A stretch of 64,000 nt of DNA from Bdellovibrio bacteriovorus (GTDB lineage Bacteria; Bdellovibrionota; Bdellovibrionia; Bdellovibrionales; Bdellovibrionaceae): the NCBI RefSeq assembly GCF_025558485.1, contig NZ_CP102930.1, forward strand, positions 1,240,001 to 1,304,000. The letters are read 5' to 3'. The notes beneath the pieces are model-generated. The model searched no databases, was not told the origin of the DNA, and worked only from the letters and a program-made list of their open reading frames with translations. Positions 10,640 to 18,711 of this stretch are shown here, piece by piece. Each line of letters opens with the position of its first letter. Position 1 is the stretch's first letter. Both the position numbers and the translations under genes were made by a program.

Positions 10640-11524
10640 TTATTGCAGGCGACCTGCAAGGTTGAGCAAGTAAGATGTGAGTTCTTTCTTCAGTTCAGGA
10701 TTTTGCAACGCCAGTTCGATATTGGCTTGCAGATAACCCAGCTTGTCCCCGGCATCATAGCGTTGTGCCGAGAACGTCATGGCATTCAATCCATGCTGAG
10801 CACATAGCACTTTCATGCTGTCAGTCAGTTGAATCTCGCCATTTAAAGTCGGCTTGGCATTTTTCAGAATATCCATGATCGCATTGTCAAAGACGTAGCG
10901 CCCGGGCAAAGCCCAGCGGCTGTTGGTTTCGTGTGGTTTTGGTTTTTCCACCAAAGAGGTGACTTTAAAGAACCCGGTGGATTTTTCCTCCACCTCGGCG
11001 ATGCCGTACTTGGAAACATCTTTTTCATCCACTTTCATCACAGAAATTGTGGACGTGGCAGTTTCTTCAAAAGAGCTGACCAGTTGAGATGTCACATTGG
11101 CCTCGCCGTGGAAGCCCATGGTGATTTCATCACCCAGTAAAACCGCGAACGGATCGTTGCCAACGATAGGCAGTCCACAAAGAACGGCATGCCCCAAACC
11201 CATGGCCTGCTTCTGACGAATACTGATAATGTTGGCGGAATCGCGAATGCGTGTGACTCGCTCCAACAGCTTTTCCTTGCCGTCTTTGGCCAGCTTGTCT
11301 TCAAGTTCATAAGAGGTGTCGAAGAAGTCTTCGATGGCGTGTTTGCCACGGCCGGCAATAAGGATGATGTCTTCAATGCCGGCTTGAACGGCTTCTTCGA
11401 CAACATAAAGAATGATGGGCGCGTCCACGATAGTCAGCATTTCTTTGGGAACTGTCTTGGTGGCCGGGAGGAAGCGTGTTCCCAGACCCGCAGCCGGAAT
11501 AATGGCTTTTTTTACTTTTTGCAT
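10640..11524 (-). CDS. galU: UTP-glucose-1-phosphate uridylyltransferase
   Basis: Makes UDP-glucose from UTP and glucose-1-P for polysaccharide and LPS sugars. 294 aa, normal length. Signature AAGLGTRFLPATKTVPKEML at residues 12-31, then GLGHAVLCG, VLLGDEI, VEKPKPHETNSRWALPGRYV and GEIQLTDS. First gene of the minus-strand run that includes priA; the promoter should lie in 11525-11654. Confidence 0.97.
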   Translation of the reverse strand: MQKVKKAIIPAAGLGTRFLPATKTVPKEMLTIVDAPIILYVVEEAVQAGIEDIILIAGRGKHAIEDFFDTSYELEDKLAKDGKEKLLERVTRIRDSANIISIRQKQAMGLGHAVLCGLPIVGNDPFAVLLGDEITMGFHGEANVTSQLVSSFEETATSTISVMKVDEKDVSKYGIAEVEEKSTGFFKVTSLVEKPKPHETNSRWALPGRYVFDNAIMDILKNAKPTLNGEIQLTDSMKVLCAQHGLNAMTFSAQRYDAGDKLGYLQANIELALQNPELKKELTSYLLNLAGRLQ

Positions 11525-11654
11525 AGCTAATAAAATCTCAAACGTTTCATTTTAAGACAAGCCTTAACGAGGTCTGTCTCAATATGAAAAAGACTGCTGT
11601 TTTTCGCCAATCTGCCGAAAAGACAATGGTAGTCTAGATATTAGGGGAGATTCC

Positions 11655-12911
11655 ATGAAAGTGCGTTTTAAAAAGACAACCTGGCGTGCGGCGGGCGGAA
11701 TTCTTGCCTCCTTCGTGCTTATAGTGTCCTTTCAAAACTGCGGTAAAGCGGGCTTCGACTCGGATCTAGGGAGTGAAGCTGATCTGGGAATGTCTGACGC
11801 AGAGCTGGCAGCAAAATACGGAGCGACGGATGGGGCCAAGGTCTCTGCCATGCCTTTTGCTTTTGATGCCGGTTTTGACACGATCACATATAATTCCTGT
11901 GCAGAGACCCACCTGCGTAACGTGCCTGCTTACTTCACCCTGAAGGCCGGCGCTTATTCCTCCGGTGGTATTAAGATAAAAAATGAATTCTTTGACTACG
12001 CTGATTCCAACTTCAAACCTGTTTATCCTGAAACCAGCCTGACTGAAAATCAGTACAAGGACTATCTGGCGGATTCTCCGGCAAACAACGGGGCTGTTGC
12101 CACAATGGCGATTCGTGAGCGCAGCAATCTGGCCAGTGTTTTTACGGCTACTGGCAAACTGACTCTTTGGACGGATGTTATTCCATTGGTGGCTCCGCTG
12201 ACGGATTCTTTGGTGATGGATGCCTTTGCGCAAAAAGGTGTCACGGCAAACTATTTCCCATTCTCTCCGGAATCGCGAATCATGGAAGCTTCGATGAGCA
12301 TGAATACCAGTGAGACTTTGGCGGAAGCTTATCGCCTGCAGTTTATGACTTCAGCGGTTTTGAGTCTGACCTATATGGTGAATAACGGAGAGATTTACGA
12401 TGTTCGCTCTCCAAGTTCAGCAATGCCGGCAAAAACGGCTTATGGAAGAGGCTACTCTTTTGTATTTTCTCAGGCTCCTGCGGCCGGTGCCGCCTCGAGC
12501 AATCCTGCGAATGTTTTGGCTTCTGTCAGTGAATATGATCTGCAATCTCCGACTCAGGTGACGAAGACCTGGAACTGCAGTCGCAAGTACCGCGTGGTAA
12601 GAAAAGAAGATGCGGCTCTTCGTTGCCCGGCACAAAACTACAGTGATATTGCGGGCAATGCGACTTACATCCGTGAGATGGAAATTGCCCGTCGTCATTT
12701 GCGCTCAGACCAATGGGATGTGAATGTGGTTGCTGGCTGTGTGGTCCCGCGCAGCGGGATTTCCTGTTACAAAGAGGAATCTGTTAACGGTGATCCTGTA
12801 ACGGAATACGATCTTACCAAGCCATGTTTCCGCGAAAACGGCAACTACCCTGCAGGAGCGACACCTAACAGCCGCTGCATGCAGTTCGTGACGGTCTGTA
12901 CCCGCGATTAG
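11655..12911 (+). CDS. Predicted lipoprotein
   Basis: 418 aa. The N-terminus is basic, then a hydrophobic stretch ending VSFQNC with the lipidated Cys at 29. A FQNC-type lipobox is typical of Bdellovibrio lipoproteins. The mature protein has about a dozen Cys, concentrated in the last 110 residues, suggesting disulfides. No family recognised. AGGGGAG precedes the ATG. The gene converges on the M23 peptidase gene and the two stop codons overlap, leaving no room for a separate terminator. Confidence 0.8.
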   Translation: MKVRFKKTTWRAAGGILASFVLIVSFQNCGKAGFDSDLGSEADLGMSDAELAAKYGATDGAKVSAMPFAFDAGFDTITYNSCAETHLRNVPAYFTLKAGAYSSGGIKIKNEFFDYADSNFKPVYPETSLTENQYKDYLADSPANNGAVATMAIRERSNLASVFTATGKLTLWTDVIPLVAPLTDSLVMDAFAQKGVTANYFPFSPESRIMEASMSMNTSETLAEAYRLQFMTSAVLSLTYMVNNGEIYDVRSPSSAMPAKTAYGRGYSFVFSQAPAAGAASSNPANVLASVSEYDLQSPTQVTKTWNCSRKYRVVRKEDAALRCPAQNYSDIAGNATYIREMEIARRHLRSDQWDVNVVAGCVVPRSGISCYKEESVNGDPVTEYDLTKPCFRENGNYPAGATPNSRCMQFVTVCTRD

Positions 12912-14014
12912 TTCTGAGCGACGCGCTTTTCCAGCATCGCTTCCATGTGCGACGGATAAGATTTGATGTACTTGATAGGGTCAACCATTCGACCCTTTTT
13001 CTTTACCGCAAAATGCAGATGGGCGCGTGTGCAGTATCCAGTGCACCCCACCTCACCAATGCGTTCCCCCGCAGAAACCTTTAAACCCTGACGGATTCTT
13101 TTGTCGATGCGATGAAGATGGTTATAGGCCGTCTCCATGCCGTTGCTGTGCAAGAGCACGATGTAATTTCCGGCAGCATGGTTTCTGCCATAACGAACCA
13201 CAGTGCCCTTGCGAGGAGCATAGACCGGTTCGCCCACAGGCAGCTCGAAATCTATGCCCAGATGGGGCTGCAATCGTTTGGTGATCGGATGGACACGGTT
13301 GGGTTTAAAGCGACTGGCGATTTTGATGTAGTCCACCGGAGCATAAAAAGGTTTTTCCTCCAGCAGGTCTGCGGCGGCGAAGAAAACACCGCCACCTTTG
13401 GTGTTGCGTACAAATTTTTTCTGAACTGGGGTGCCATTGATGGACAGGGAAGTCTTTAAAACCTCTCCGTATTTCACAAACTGACCGGCATCGTACAGCT
13501 TTTCAACTTCCAGCCAGAAAGCGGCGCCACGGCTGACGGCACGGGGGGCGATATCAAAGGCATAGGCATCCAGGAATCGGGTGGCCACCCAATTGCTGTT
13601 GATCTTTGCCAAGATACTTCCCAGTACCGAACCGTAGATCTTCCCTTCCACCCGTGCATAGCTGATTTTGTAAGAGGGATTGTAGGGCATTGCCTGAACC
13701 CGGCCGGATTTTTTGATGATGCGGAAGGCATCTGAAGTTTGGGAATCAAACATGCGAAGTTCGATATCCTTGCCAGAGCCCCGCACCAGATAGCGTGTAT
13801 CCAGGGTCAGAAAAAGATTTCGTAACTTGGTGCTGGAGCCAATAACGGATTCTCGTTCGCTTTGAGAAAAGCCATGATGGCGCATGATGGAGATAAGATT
13901 GTCGCCAAGACGCACAGGCTTTGCAGTAAAAGTGTTGGCTCCGGCGTTAGCCGATTGATAGGATGTGAATGCTAATATAAATGCACTCACGATGCTTGCG
14001 AGGTGAAAATTCAT
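12908..14014 (-). CDS. Secreted M23-family metallopeptidase (LytM-like)
   Basis: Peptidoglycan endopeptidase family. 368 aa with a signal peptide (about 1-24, ending SANAGA). The N-terminal region has a short LysM/OapA-like stretch (VRLGDNLISIMRHHGFS). The C-terminal M23 domain has complete zinc and catalytic residues: HLGID (His251, Asp255) and AHLHF (His332, His334), so it is probably active rather than a degenerate NlpD-type activator. It is divergent from the next gene, with start codons overlapping. Confidence 0.93.
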   Translation of the reverse strand: MNFHLASIVSAFILAFTSYQSANAGANTFTAKPVRLGDNLISIMRHHGFSQSERESVIGSSTKLRNLFLTLDTRYLVRGSGKDIELRMFDSQTSDAFRIIKKSGRVQAMPYNPSYKISYARVEGKIYGSVLGSILAKINSNWVATRFLDAYAFDIAPRAVSRGAAFWLEVEKLYDAGQFVKYGEVLKTSLSINGTPVQKKFVRNTKGGGVFFAAADLLEEKPFYAPVDYIKIASRFKPNRVHPITKRLQPHLGIDFELPVGEPVYAPRKGTVVRYGRNHAAGNYIVLLHSNGMETAYNHLHRIDKRIRQGLKVSAGERIGEVGCTGYCTRAHLHFAVKKKGRMVDPIKYIKSYPSHMEAMLEKRVAQN

Positions 14015-14837
14015 GATGCCCCATCCTTTGAGCTTTATTAAACTTCCTGTTTTTTTCTGTTTTTATCTTATCGTGAACACGGCAGCAGCCCAAGTTTATA
14101 ATTCCTCGATTTCCGCTGCGACGGGCGGAACTGGACGTGCGGCTGTGGAAGCGGGAGACGCGGCGTTTTTGAATCCGGGAACTTTGGTGCACTTAAGAGG
14201 TCGCCAGCTCTTTTCCTCATTTGCGGAAAATCAATTTGCAGTGGCTTTCAGTGACAACACTCAGGACAGCATGATGCCTGCGGCATTGGGATTTGTTCAG
14301 AAGAAATCGGATTTGTCTTTGGGTAAGCTGGAGGAAAGTGATCTGACGCTGAGTCTTGCAGAATTTGCCACCGACAAGTGGGCGATGGGCATCACCGGCC
14401 ATCAACGTGAACAAAAACTTCCCAAGCAGTCGTATCGTCAGACCAACGTGGATATTGGTTTGATCTACACACCGCAACCGCATATTGGCTGGGGTTTGGT
14501 GGCTTACAATGTTCTTGGCGAGGACACGGCAGCTCCGAAAGAGCTGCGTCGAAAGACTTCTGTGGGGGCGGGCTTTAATTATATCTACAAAGGCACTGTC
14601 AGAATGCGTGCCGATGCCACTTCCGAGTCCGAGTTCATGGCGGGGCTAGAAACATATGTGAATAGATTTATTATCAGTCGCCTGGGCTATATGAATAATA
14701 CGGCTGATTCCAGAGAGCTGATAACGGCTGGATTGGGCTTTAAAGGCCCTAGATTCGCTTTGAACTACGCTTATGAAGGAAATCCCAAGGAGTCTGGGGA
14801 TTACAGGCATTCAGTTGACTTGGGGATTCCATTTTGA
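14013..14837 (+). CDS. Outer-membrane beta-barrel-like protein
   Basis: 274 aa with a signal peptide ending TAAAQ (about residue 27). Mature start SSISAATGGTGRAAVEAGDA resembles the N-terminal plug of PorV/FadL-like barrels. Alternating strands follow, and the protein ends in aromatic Phe (SVDLGIPF), the usual outer-membrane C-terminal signature. Two tandem ATGs exist at 14013 and 14016; GAGGTG upstream serves either. Its ribosome site lies inside the divergent M23 gene. Confidence 0.75.
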   Translation: MMPHPLSFIKLPVFFCFYLIVNTAAAQVYNSSISAATGGTGRAAVEAGDAAFLNPGTLVHLRGRQLFSSFAENQFAVAFSDNTQDSMMPAALGFVQKKSDLSLGKLEESDLTLSLAEFATDKWAMGITGHQREQKLPKQSYRQTNVDIGLIYTPQPHIGWGLVAYNVLGEDTAAPKELRRKTSVGAGFNYIYKGTVRMRADATSESEFMAGLETYVNRFIISRLGYMNNTADSRELITAGLGFKGPRFALNYAYEGNPKESGDYRHSVDLGIPF

Positions 14838-14874
14838 TAACTAACTCATTCCGTTAAAAACCTAGGGGAATAAA

Positions 14875-15003
14875 ATGGCATCTAAAACACAAAAAACTGA
14901 ATATATTCGCGAAAGAAAAAAAGCGACTAGCGGTAAAAAGCGTAAAGCTGCTTCTCGCACTAAAGGTACTACTAAATCTGCAAAAGTTCTTTTCAAAGAC
15001 TAA
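14875..15003 (+). CDS. Small highly basic protein (42 aa)
   Basis: ATG at 14875 after AGGGGAATA gives 42 residues beginning MASKTQKTEYIRERKKATSG and ending SAKVLFKD. About a third of the residues are Lys or Arg and there is no hydrophobic segment. This suggests nucleic-acid binding, like small histone-like or ribosome-associated peptides, but no family was recognised. It has its own strong terminator just downstream, supporting a real, probably well expressed gene. Confidence 0.75.
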   Translation: MASKTQKTEYIRERKKATSGKKRKAASRTKGTTKSAKVLFKD

Positions 15004-15035
15004 TTGCTTTAAGATTTTAAGTATTTAGATAAGTT

Positions 15036-15067
15036 AAAGCCCATGGAGACGTCCCTGGGCTTTTTTT
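15036..15067 (+). terminator. Intrinsic terminator after the small basic gene
   Basis: Stem AAAGCCCATGG / CCCTGGGCTTT (one mismatch) with a 6-base loop and seven T. Confidence 0.9.
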
Positions 15068-15095
15068 ATTTTCATGATTTGAAGCGGTCCCGGGA

Positions 15096-16466
15096 TTAGC
15101 GGCGACCGACATTTCGACGCAGCAGGCCACCATCTTCCATGGCTCCGCCTTTGAGGTCCCAGCGGAATGGAAGCTCCACCCAGCCCTGTTGGCCTGGATA
15201 GAAGCGCCATTTTTTAAGGGCTGCCAGTGTTTTGGAATCCAGATTTCTAAATCCTGTTGATTGCATCATGCGGAATTTCTGAGGGTAGCCTTCTTTAGTG
15301 ATGTAGGCATAGAACACCACGGCCCCTTGATCACCACGCAGACGCTCCTGACGATCGTAGCGTGGGCGAGGATTGCCCGGCATCTGACGAAGTTGATCCA
15401 GACTGCGAACTCCATTGGGTTCACCAGCCAGAGCTGTGCCCTGACCTGGGGAGCCGGAGTTTCCTGCGCCAGCACCTTTACCCATGCCACGACCATTGCC
15501 TTCGCCACCTAAGCCAGCATGTTTTGCAGCGGCATCGCGAGCAGCTTTTTCTTTGGCAGCAGCAGCGGCCAAAGCAGCCGCACGTTCATTGGCTAAAGCT
15601 GACGAAATGGCTTTGGCATTTCTTTGGCGCATTTCATTTTGCATGGCTGCAAGCTTATCAGCTTCGGCCTGATTGTCGGCGTCCAGTGCGTTTAAGCTTT
15701 CATCCTGTTCGGCGGCCATTGCCGCCGCCAAAGCATCCATGGAACGTCTTTCACTATCAACAGCAGCACCTTGAGCGCTGTCGATGTTGTCGAAGTCTTC
15801 GTTGAAATCCGCATTCATGTTGGAGGCAACAGCATGTTTAGCCAAAGCTCCTTCATCCAGCTCTGGCGCCTCGATGTCGTCAATGGTCATTGGAACAGCT
15901 TTAAATTCCGTTTTTGGAGCGATGCTGCGACCACCTTTAGCGGCAACAGCTTGTGCTTTGGCTGGGGCTTTTGCAGCCTTGGCCGGAGCTTTCTTCGCAG
16001 CTTTGGACGCTGTTTTAGAAGCCGCTTTTGGTTTGGCAATCACGACATCACCGGGGCTGCCGGCATCGTCCAGCTTATCAACTTGTGGAGTATCAGCGGC
16101 AACAGGCAAGCCGCCCTGAGTTGGTGGAACACGTGCTCCGCGAGCTGCGATTTTTGGTTTTGGAACATCTTCGATTTCGATGGTGATCGTTTCTGTTTTA
16201 ACTTCCTCAACCAAGGGAACAGTGATCATGGCAACCACCAGAATGATGGCCGCGTGCAAAGTGGCTGATAAAGTCAGAAAGCGGGATGTTTTACTTTGTT
16301 CAGGTTCTCTGTGTGCCAGGAGAAATGCATCGTAGTCGATGGCCGATTGCTGGGCGGCGGAACTCTTTTGTGAAGAGTTCGCGAAATCAGCTTTGGGCAT
16401 TTGAAAGTCAAAGAGACTCATTTGATCGTCATTCTTGGACTTGTCATTTTCGAAGTTGAAACCCAT
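15096..16466 (-). CDS. TonB-family / AgmX-like C-terminal domain protein
   Basis: 456 aa from the ATG at 16466, preceded by AGGAG; an upstream in-frame ATG at 16541 lies inside a terminator and is unlikely. Acidic cytoplasmic N-terminus, one membrane segment (TLHAAIILVVAMITVPLV), then a long Ala/Lys/Pro and Glu/Asp-rich periplasmic spacer with a Gly-rich hinge. The TonB-like C-terminal domain contains QGAVVFYAYITKEGYP, STGFRNLDSKTLAALKKWRF and WVELPFRWDLKGG. Probably transmits energy or force across the periplasm; no ExbBD nearby. Confidence 0.85.
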   Translation of the reverse strand: MGFNFENDKSKNDDQMSLFDFQMPKADFANSSQKSSAAQQSAIDYDAFLLAHREPEQSKTSRFLTLSATLHAAIILVVAMITVPLVEEVKTETITIEIEDVPKPKIAARGARVPPTQGGLPVAADTPQVDKLDDAGSPGDVVIAKPKAASKTASKAAKKAPAKAAKAPAKAQAVAAKGGRSIAPKTEFKAVPMTIDDIEAPELDEGALAKHAVASNMNADFNEDFDNIDSAQGAAVDSERRSMDALAAAMAAEQDESLNALDADNQAEADKLAAMQNEMRQRNAKAISSALANERAAALAAAAAKEKAARDAAAKHAGLGGEGNGRGMGKGAGAGNSGSPGQGTALAGEPNGVRSLDQLRQMPGNPRPRYDRQERLRGDQGAVVFYAYITKEGYPQKFRMMQSTGFRNLDSKTLAALKKWRFYPGQQGWVELPFRWDLKGGAMEDGGLLRRNVGRR

Positions 16467-16515
16467 AGAAACTCCTAGTGCTATCCAAGGATGCACTATC
16501 AATTCCCGGGCCATG

Positions 16516-16552
16516 TAAAAAGGCCCCTGATTGCAGTTCACAAACAGGGGCC
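16516..16552 (-). terminator. Intrinsic terminator of nagZ
   Basis: Perfect 8-bp stem GGCCCCTG / CAGGGGCC with a 15-base loop followed by TTTTT on the minus strand. The TonB-like gene therefore needs a promoter in the next 50 bp or relies on read-through. Confidence 0.82.
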
Positions 16553-16591
16553 GGGTAGAAATTTCAAGGGTGTTCGGGCGATTGTCAGCTG

Positions 16592-17704
16592 TTATTCTGG
16601 CAGAAGGCCGTCTGGGATCTGCCCGGCTGCGATGGCAGCGGCGATCTTAAGATGATCGGCGTGGCCCACGATTTTAATGGCTTCGTTTAGTGGTATTGGA
16701 TCAGGGTGTGGAATCTTGGCTTTTTTGAAGTCCATGATTCTGCGGTAGCTTTCCTCAAGATCCTCTTTGCGCAGGCTTCCCTGTGCGACGGCGCCCAGAA
16801 TTGCATCGTAAGCTTGCGGCGGTACTTCAGGATCATTGCAGTACAAAAGCAGATCCACGCCGGCTTTAAGGGCGCGCACGGGAACTTCTTCAATACCATA
16901 GTGCTTGGTCATGGCTTTCATTCCAAGATCGTCGGTGATGATCAGACCGCGATAGCGCATTTCTTCGCGGATCATTTTTCTGACAAATGTTTCTGACAGT
17001 GTGACGGGCCAGTCCGGATCAATTTTGGGGAACTTGATGTGTGAGGTCATCACCATATCCACGCGGGACTTGAAGGTTTTCTTGAACGGGATTAGCTCAC
17101 AGGATTCCAGACGAGCCAGATCTGCGTTTTCCACAGGAAGATCTTCATGGCTGTCAATCAGGGTGTTTCCGTGACCTGGGAAATGCTTGGCGCAAGTGAT
17201 GACTTCGGCTTTGATGTATCCACGAACAAGTGCTGAAGCATGTTTTGCCACCATTTCAGGGTCAGAGCTGATAGAGCGATCACCAATAACGGTGTTCCCA
17301 GGATTTGTGAAAATATCCACGCAAGGGGCAAAATCCAGATTGATACCGACGGACTTCATTTCCAAACCCATGCGGTTGGCAAAGTGGAAGGAAACAGTCG
17401 GAGCATCGAGTTCACCCAAACGGCGTAACGGAGGCCATACCGTGAATGGAGCTTTTAGTCGGTGAACGCGACCACCTTCCATATCGATACCGATAAATAG
17501 TGGAGCTTTGTCCACTTGCTTGTGGCGCAGTGATTGGATTTCGGTGCAAAGCTCATGGACTTGTTTGGGGTCAGCCACATTGCGACCAAACAGACAGACG
17601 CCTCCGATGTTATTTTCTACGATAAATTTTTTTTCGTCGGCTGTCAGAGCATGTCCGGAGACGCCGATAAACATATGCTGACCGATAATGTGGCTGATAC
17701 TCAT
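16592..17704 (-). CDS. nagZ: Beta-N-acetylhexosaminidase (GH3)
   Basis: Releases GlcNAc from GlcNAc-anhydroMurNAc or GlcNAc-MurNAc muropeptides. 370 aa: GIDMEGGRVHRL, substrate motif KHFPGHGNTLIDSHEDLP (173-190, with the catalytic Asp/His loop) and nucleophile region LIITDDLGMKAM. No signal peptide, so cytosolic as in Gram-negative recycling. It lies 3 bp after the upstream secreted-protein gene. Functionally it pairs with namZ, murU and amgK about 8-10 kb away. Confidence 0.95.
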   Translation of the reverse strand: MSISHIIGQHMFIGVSGHALTADEKKFIVENNIGGVCLFGRNVADPKQVHELCTEIQSLRHKQVDKAPLFIGIDMEGGRVHRLKAPFTVWPPLRRLGELDAPTVSFHFANRMGLEMKSVGINLDFAPCVDIFTNPGNTVIGDRSISSDPEMVAKHASALVRGYIKAEVITCAKHFPGHGNTLIDSHEDLPVENADLARLESCELIPFKKTFKSRVDMVMTSHIKFPKIDPDWPVTLSETFVRKMIREEMRYRGLIITDDLGMKAMTKHYGIEEVPVRALKAGVDLLLYCNDPEVPPQAYDAILGAVAQGSLRKEDLEESYRRIMDFKKAKIPHPDPIPLNEAIKIVGHADHLKIAAAIAAGQIPDGLLPE

Positions 17705-17707
17705 GAA

Positions 17708-18589
17708 CTAATTCCCTTTGTCTTCTGTCTTTTCCGGTTGGCCTTTAAGCTGAATGCCCTGGCCGGGAGGAACACCCAGCTGCTTTGTTGGAGCAGGGGT
17801 GTTGGCTTCATTTGCTTTTAATTTCTTCTGGCGGGAAACGACGTTGCTATCACCTTCGGGCACTTTGCCAAAAAGCGTTTTTAAGATCGAAGCGCTGTAA
17901 GGCACAGAACCGATGGCTTCAGACGGTGTTGCGACGAGTTCAGTCACAATTCCCTGGCCCATGGCATTGGTGCCCAGAACTTCGCCACGTTCATTCACGT
18001 AGCTGAGGAACTTGATATCTTTGAAGGTGTTTAGGATCTTAAAGGCTTTGAAGCCATTGTAGGTTTCCTCTTTTCCCACTAACGCCTGACCTTTATAGAT
18101 GGCACCATCCTCTTCTGCGATGGCTTGATATTCATAATTGGTTTCTGACTTCAGACCTTCTTTGGATTTCAGCATCAGATAAACCAAAAATGTGGAAAGG
18201 AAGGTGCCTTTGGGAATTTTCTTTTCGATGCGCGAAACCTTGCCATTGTTTTTAACAACAGCGCTGAGGTTGCCACTTTTAAATTTTGCATCAATCAGTT
18301 TGGAATCTTTGCCAGCCAGGGATGTGTATTCGTAAGACAGGGGGGTCAGTTCGGAATCCGCGTAGGCTTTCAGGCTTTCTGTGGTTTCGGTGGGGCCTTT
18401 GCCGGTTCTAAGAAGATAGGTGGAAATGAACTGCTTTTTCTTCTGGTCGAATTCGTAGCGGCTGATGACATAGCCGATGTGTTCTTCGCCGGAAAGGACT
18501 TTGGCGTATCCTTCAAACAGCACATCCCCACGGGCTGTCCCAGCGTAAACCATCGCAAACAGAAGTGTAAGGCATATTCTTAGGACCAT
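17708..18589 (-). CDS. Secreted protein of unknown function
   Basis: 293 aa with a signal peptide (cleavage near TARG-D, residue 22). The mature part looks mostly beta (FEGYAKVLSGEEHIGYVISRYEFD; LSYEYTSLAGKDSKLIDAKF), then a low-complexity tail rich in Pro, Gly and Gln. The layout resembles periplasmic proteins that read or modify lipids or sugars, but no family is assigned. Cotranscribed with nagZ (3-bp gap), so a link to wall recycling is possible but unproven. Confidence 0.68.
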   Translation of the reverse strand: MVLRICLTLLFAMVYAGTARGDVLFEGYAKVLSGEEHIGYVISRYEFDQKKKQFISTYLLRTGKGPTETTESLKAYADSELTPLSYEYTSLAGKDSKLIDAKFKSGNLSAVVKNNGKVSRIEKKIPKGTFLSTFLVYLMLKSKEGLKSETNYEYQAIAEEDGAIYKGQALVGKEETYNGFKAFKILNTFKDIKFLSYVNERGEVLGTNAMGQGIVTELVATPSEAIGSVPYSASILKTLFGKVPEGDSNVVSRQKKLKANEANTPAPTKQLGVPPGQGIQLKGQPEKTEDKGN

Positions 18590-18711
18590 TGTCGAGTTTC
18601 CTTCTTAGAACTATGGCTAAAAGTCTGTCATCTCACTATAGAACAAGTCAAAGTTTTAGAGGTCGAGTTATTGCCACAGAGATCAACCTACGCGACAATG
18701 TTGAGACACAG

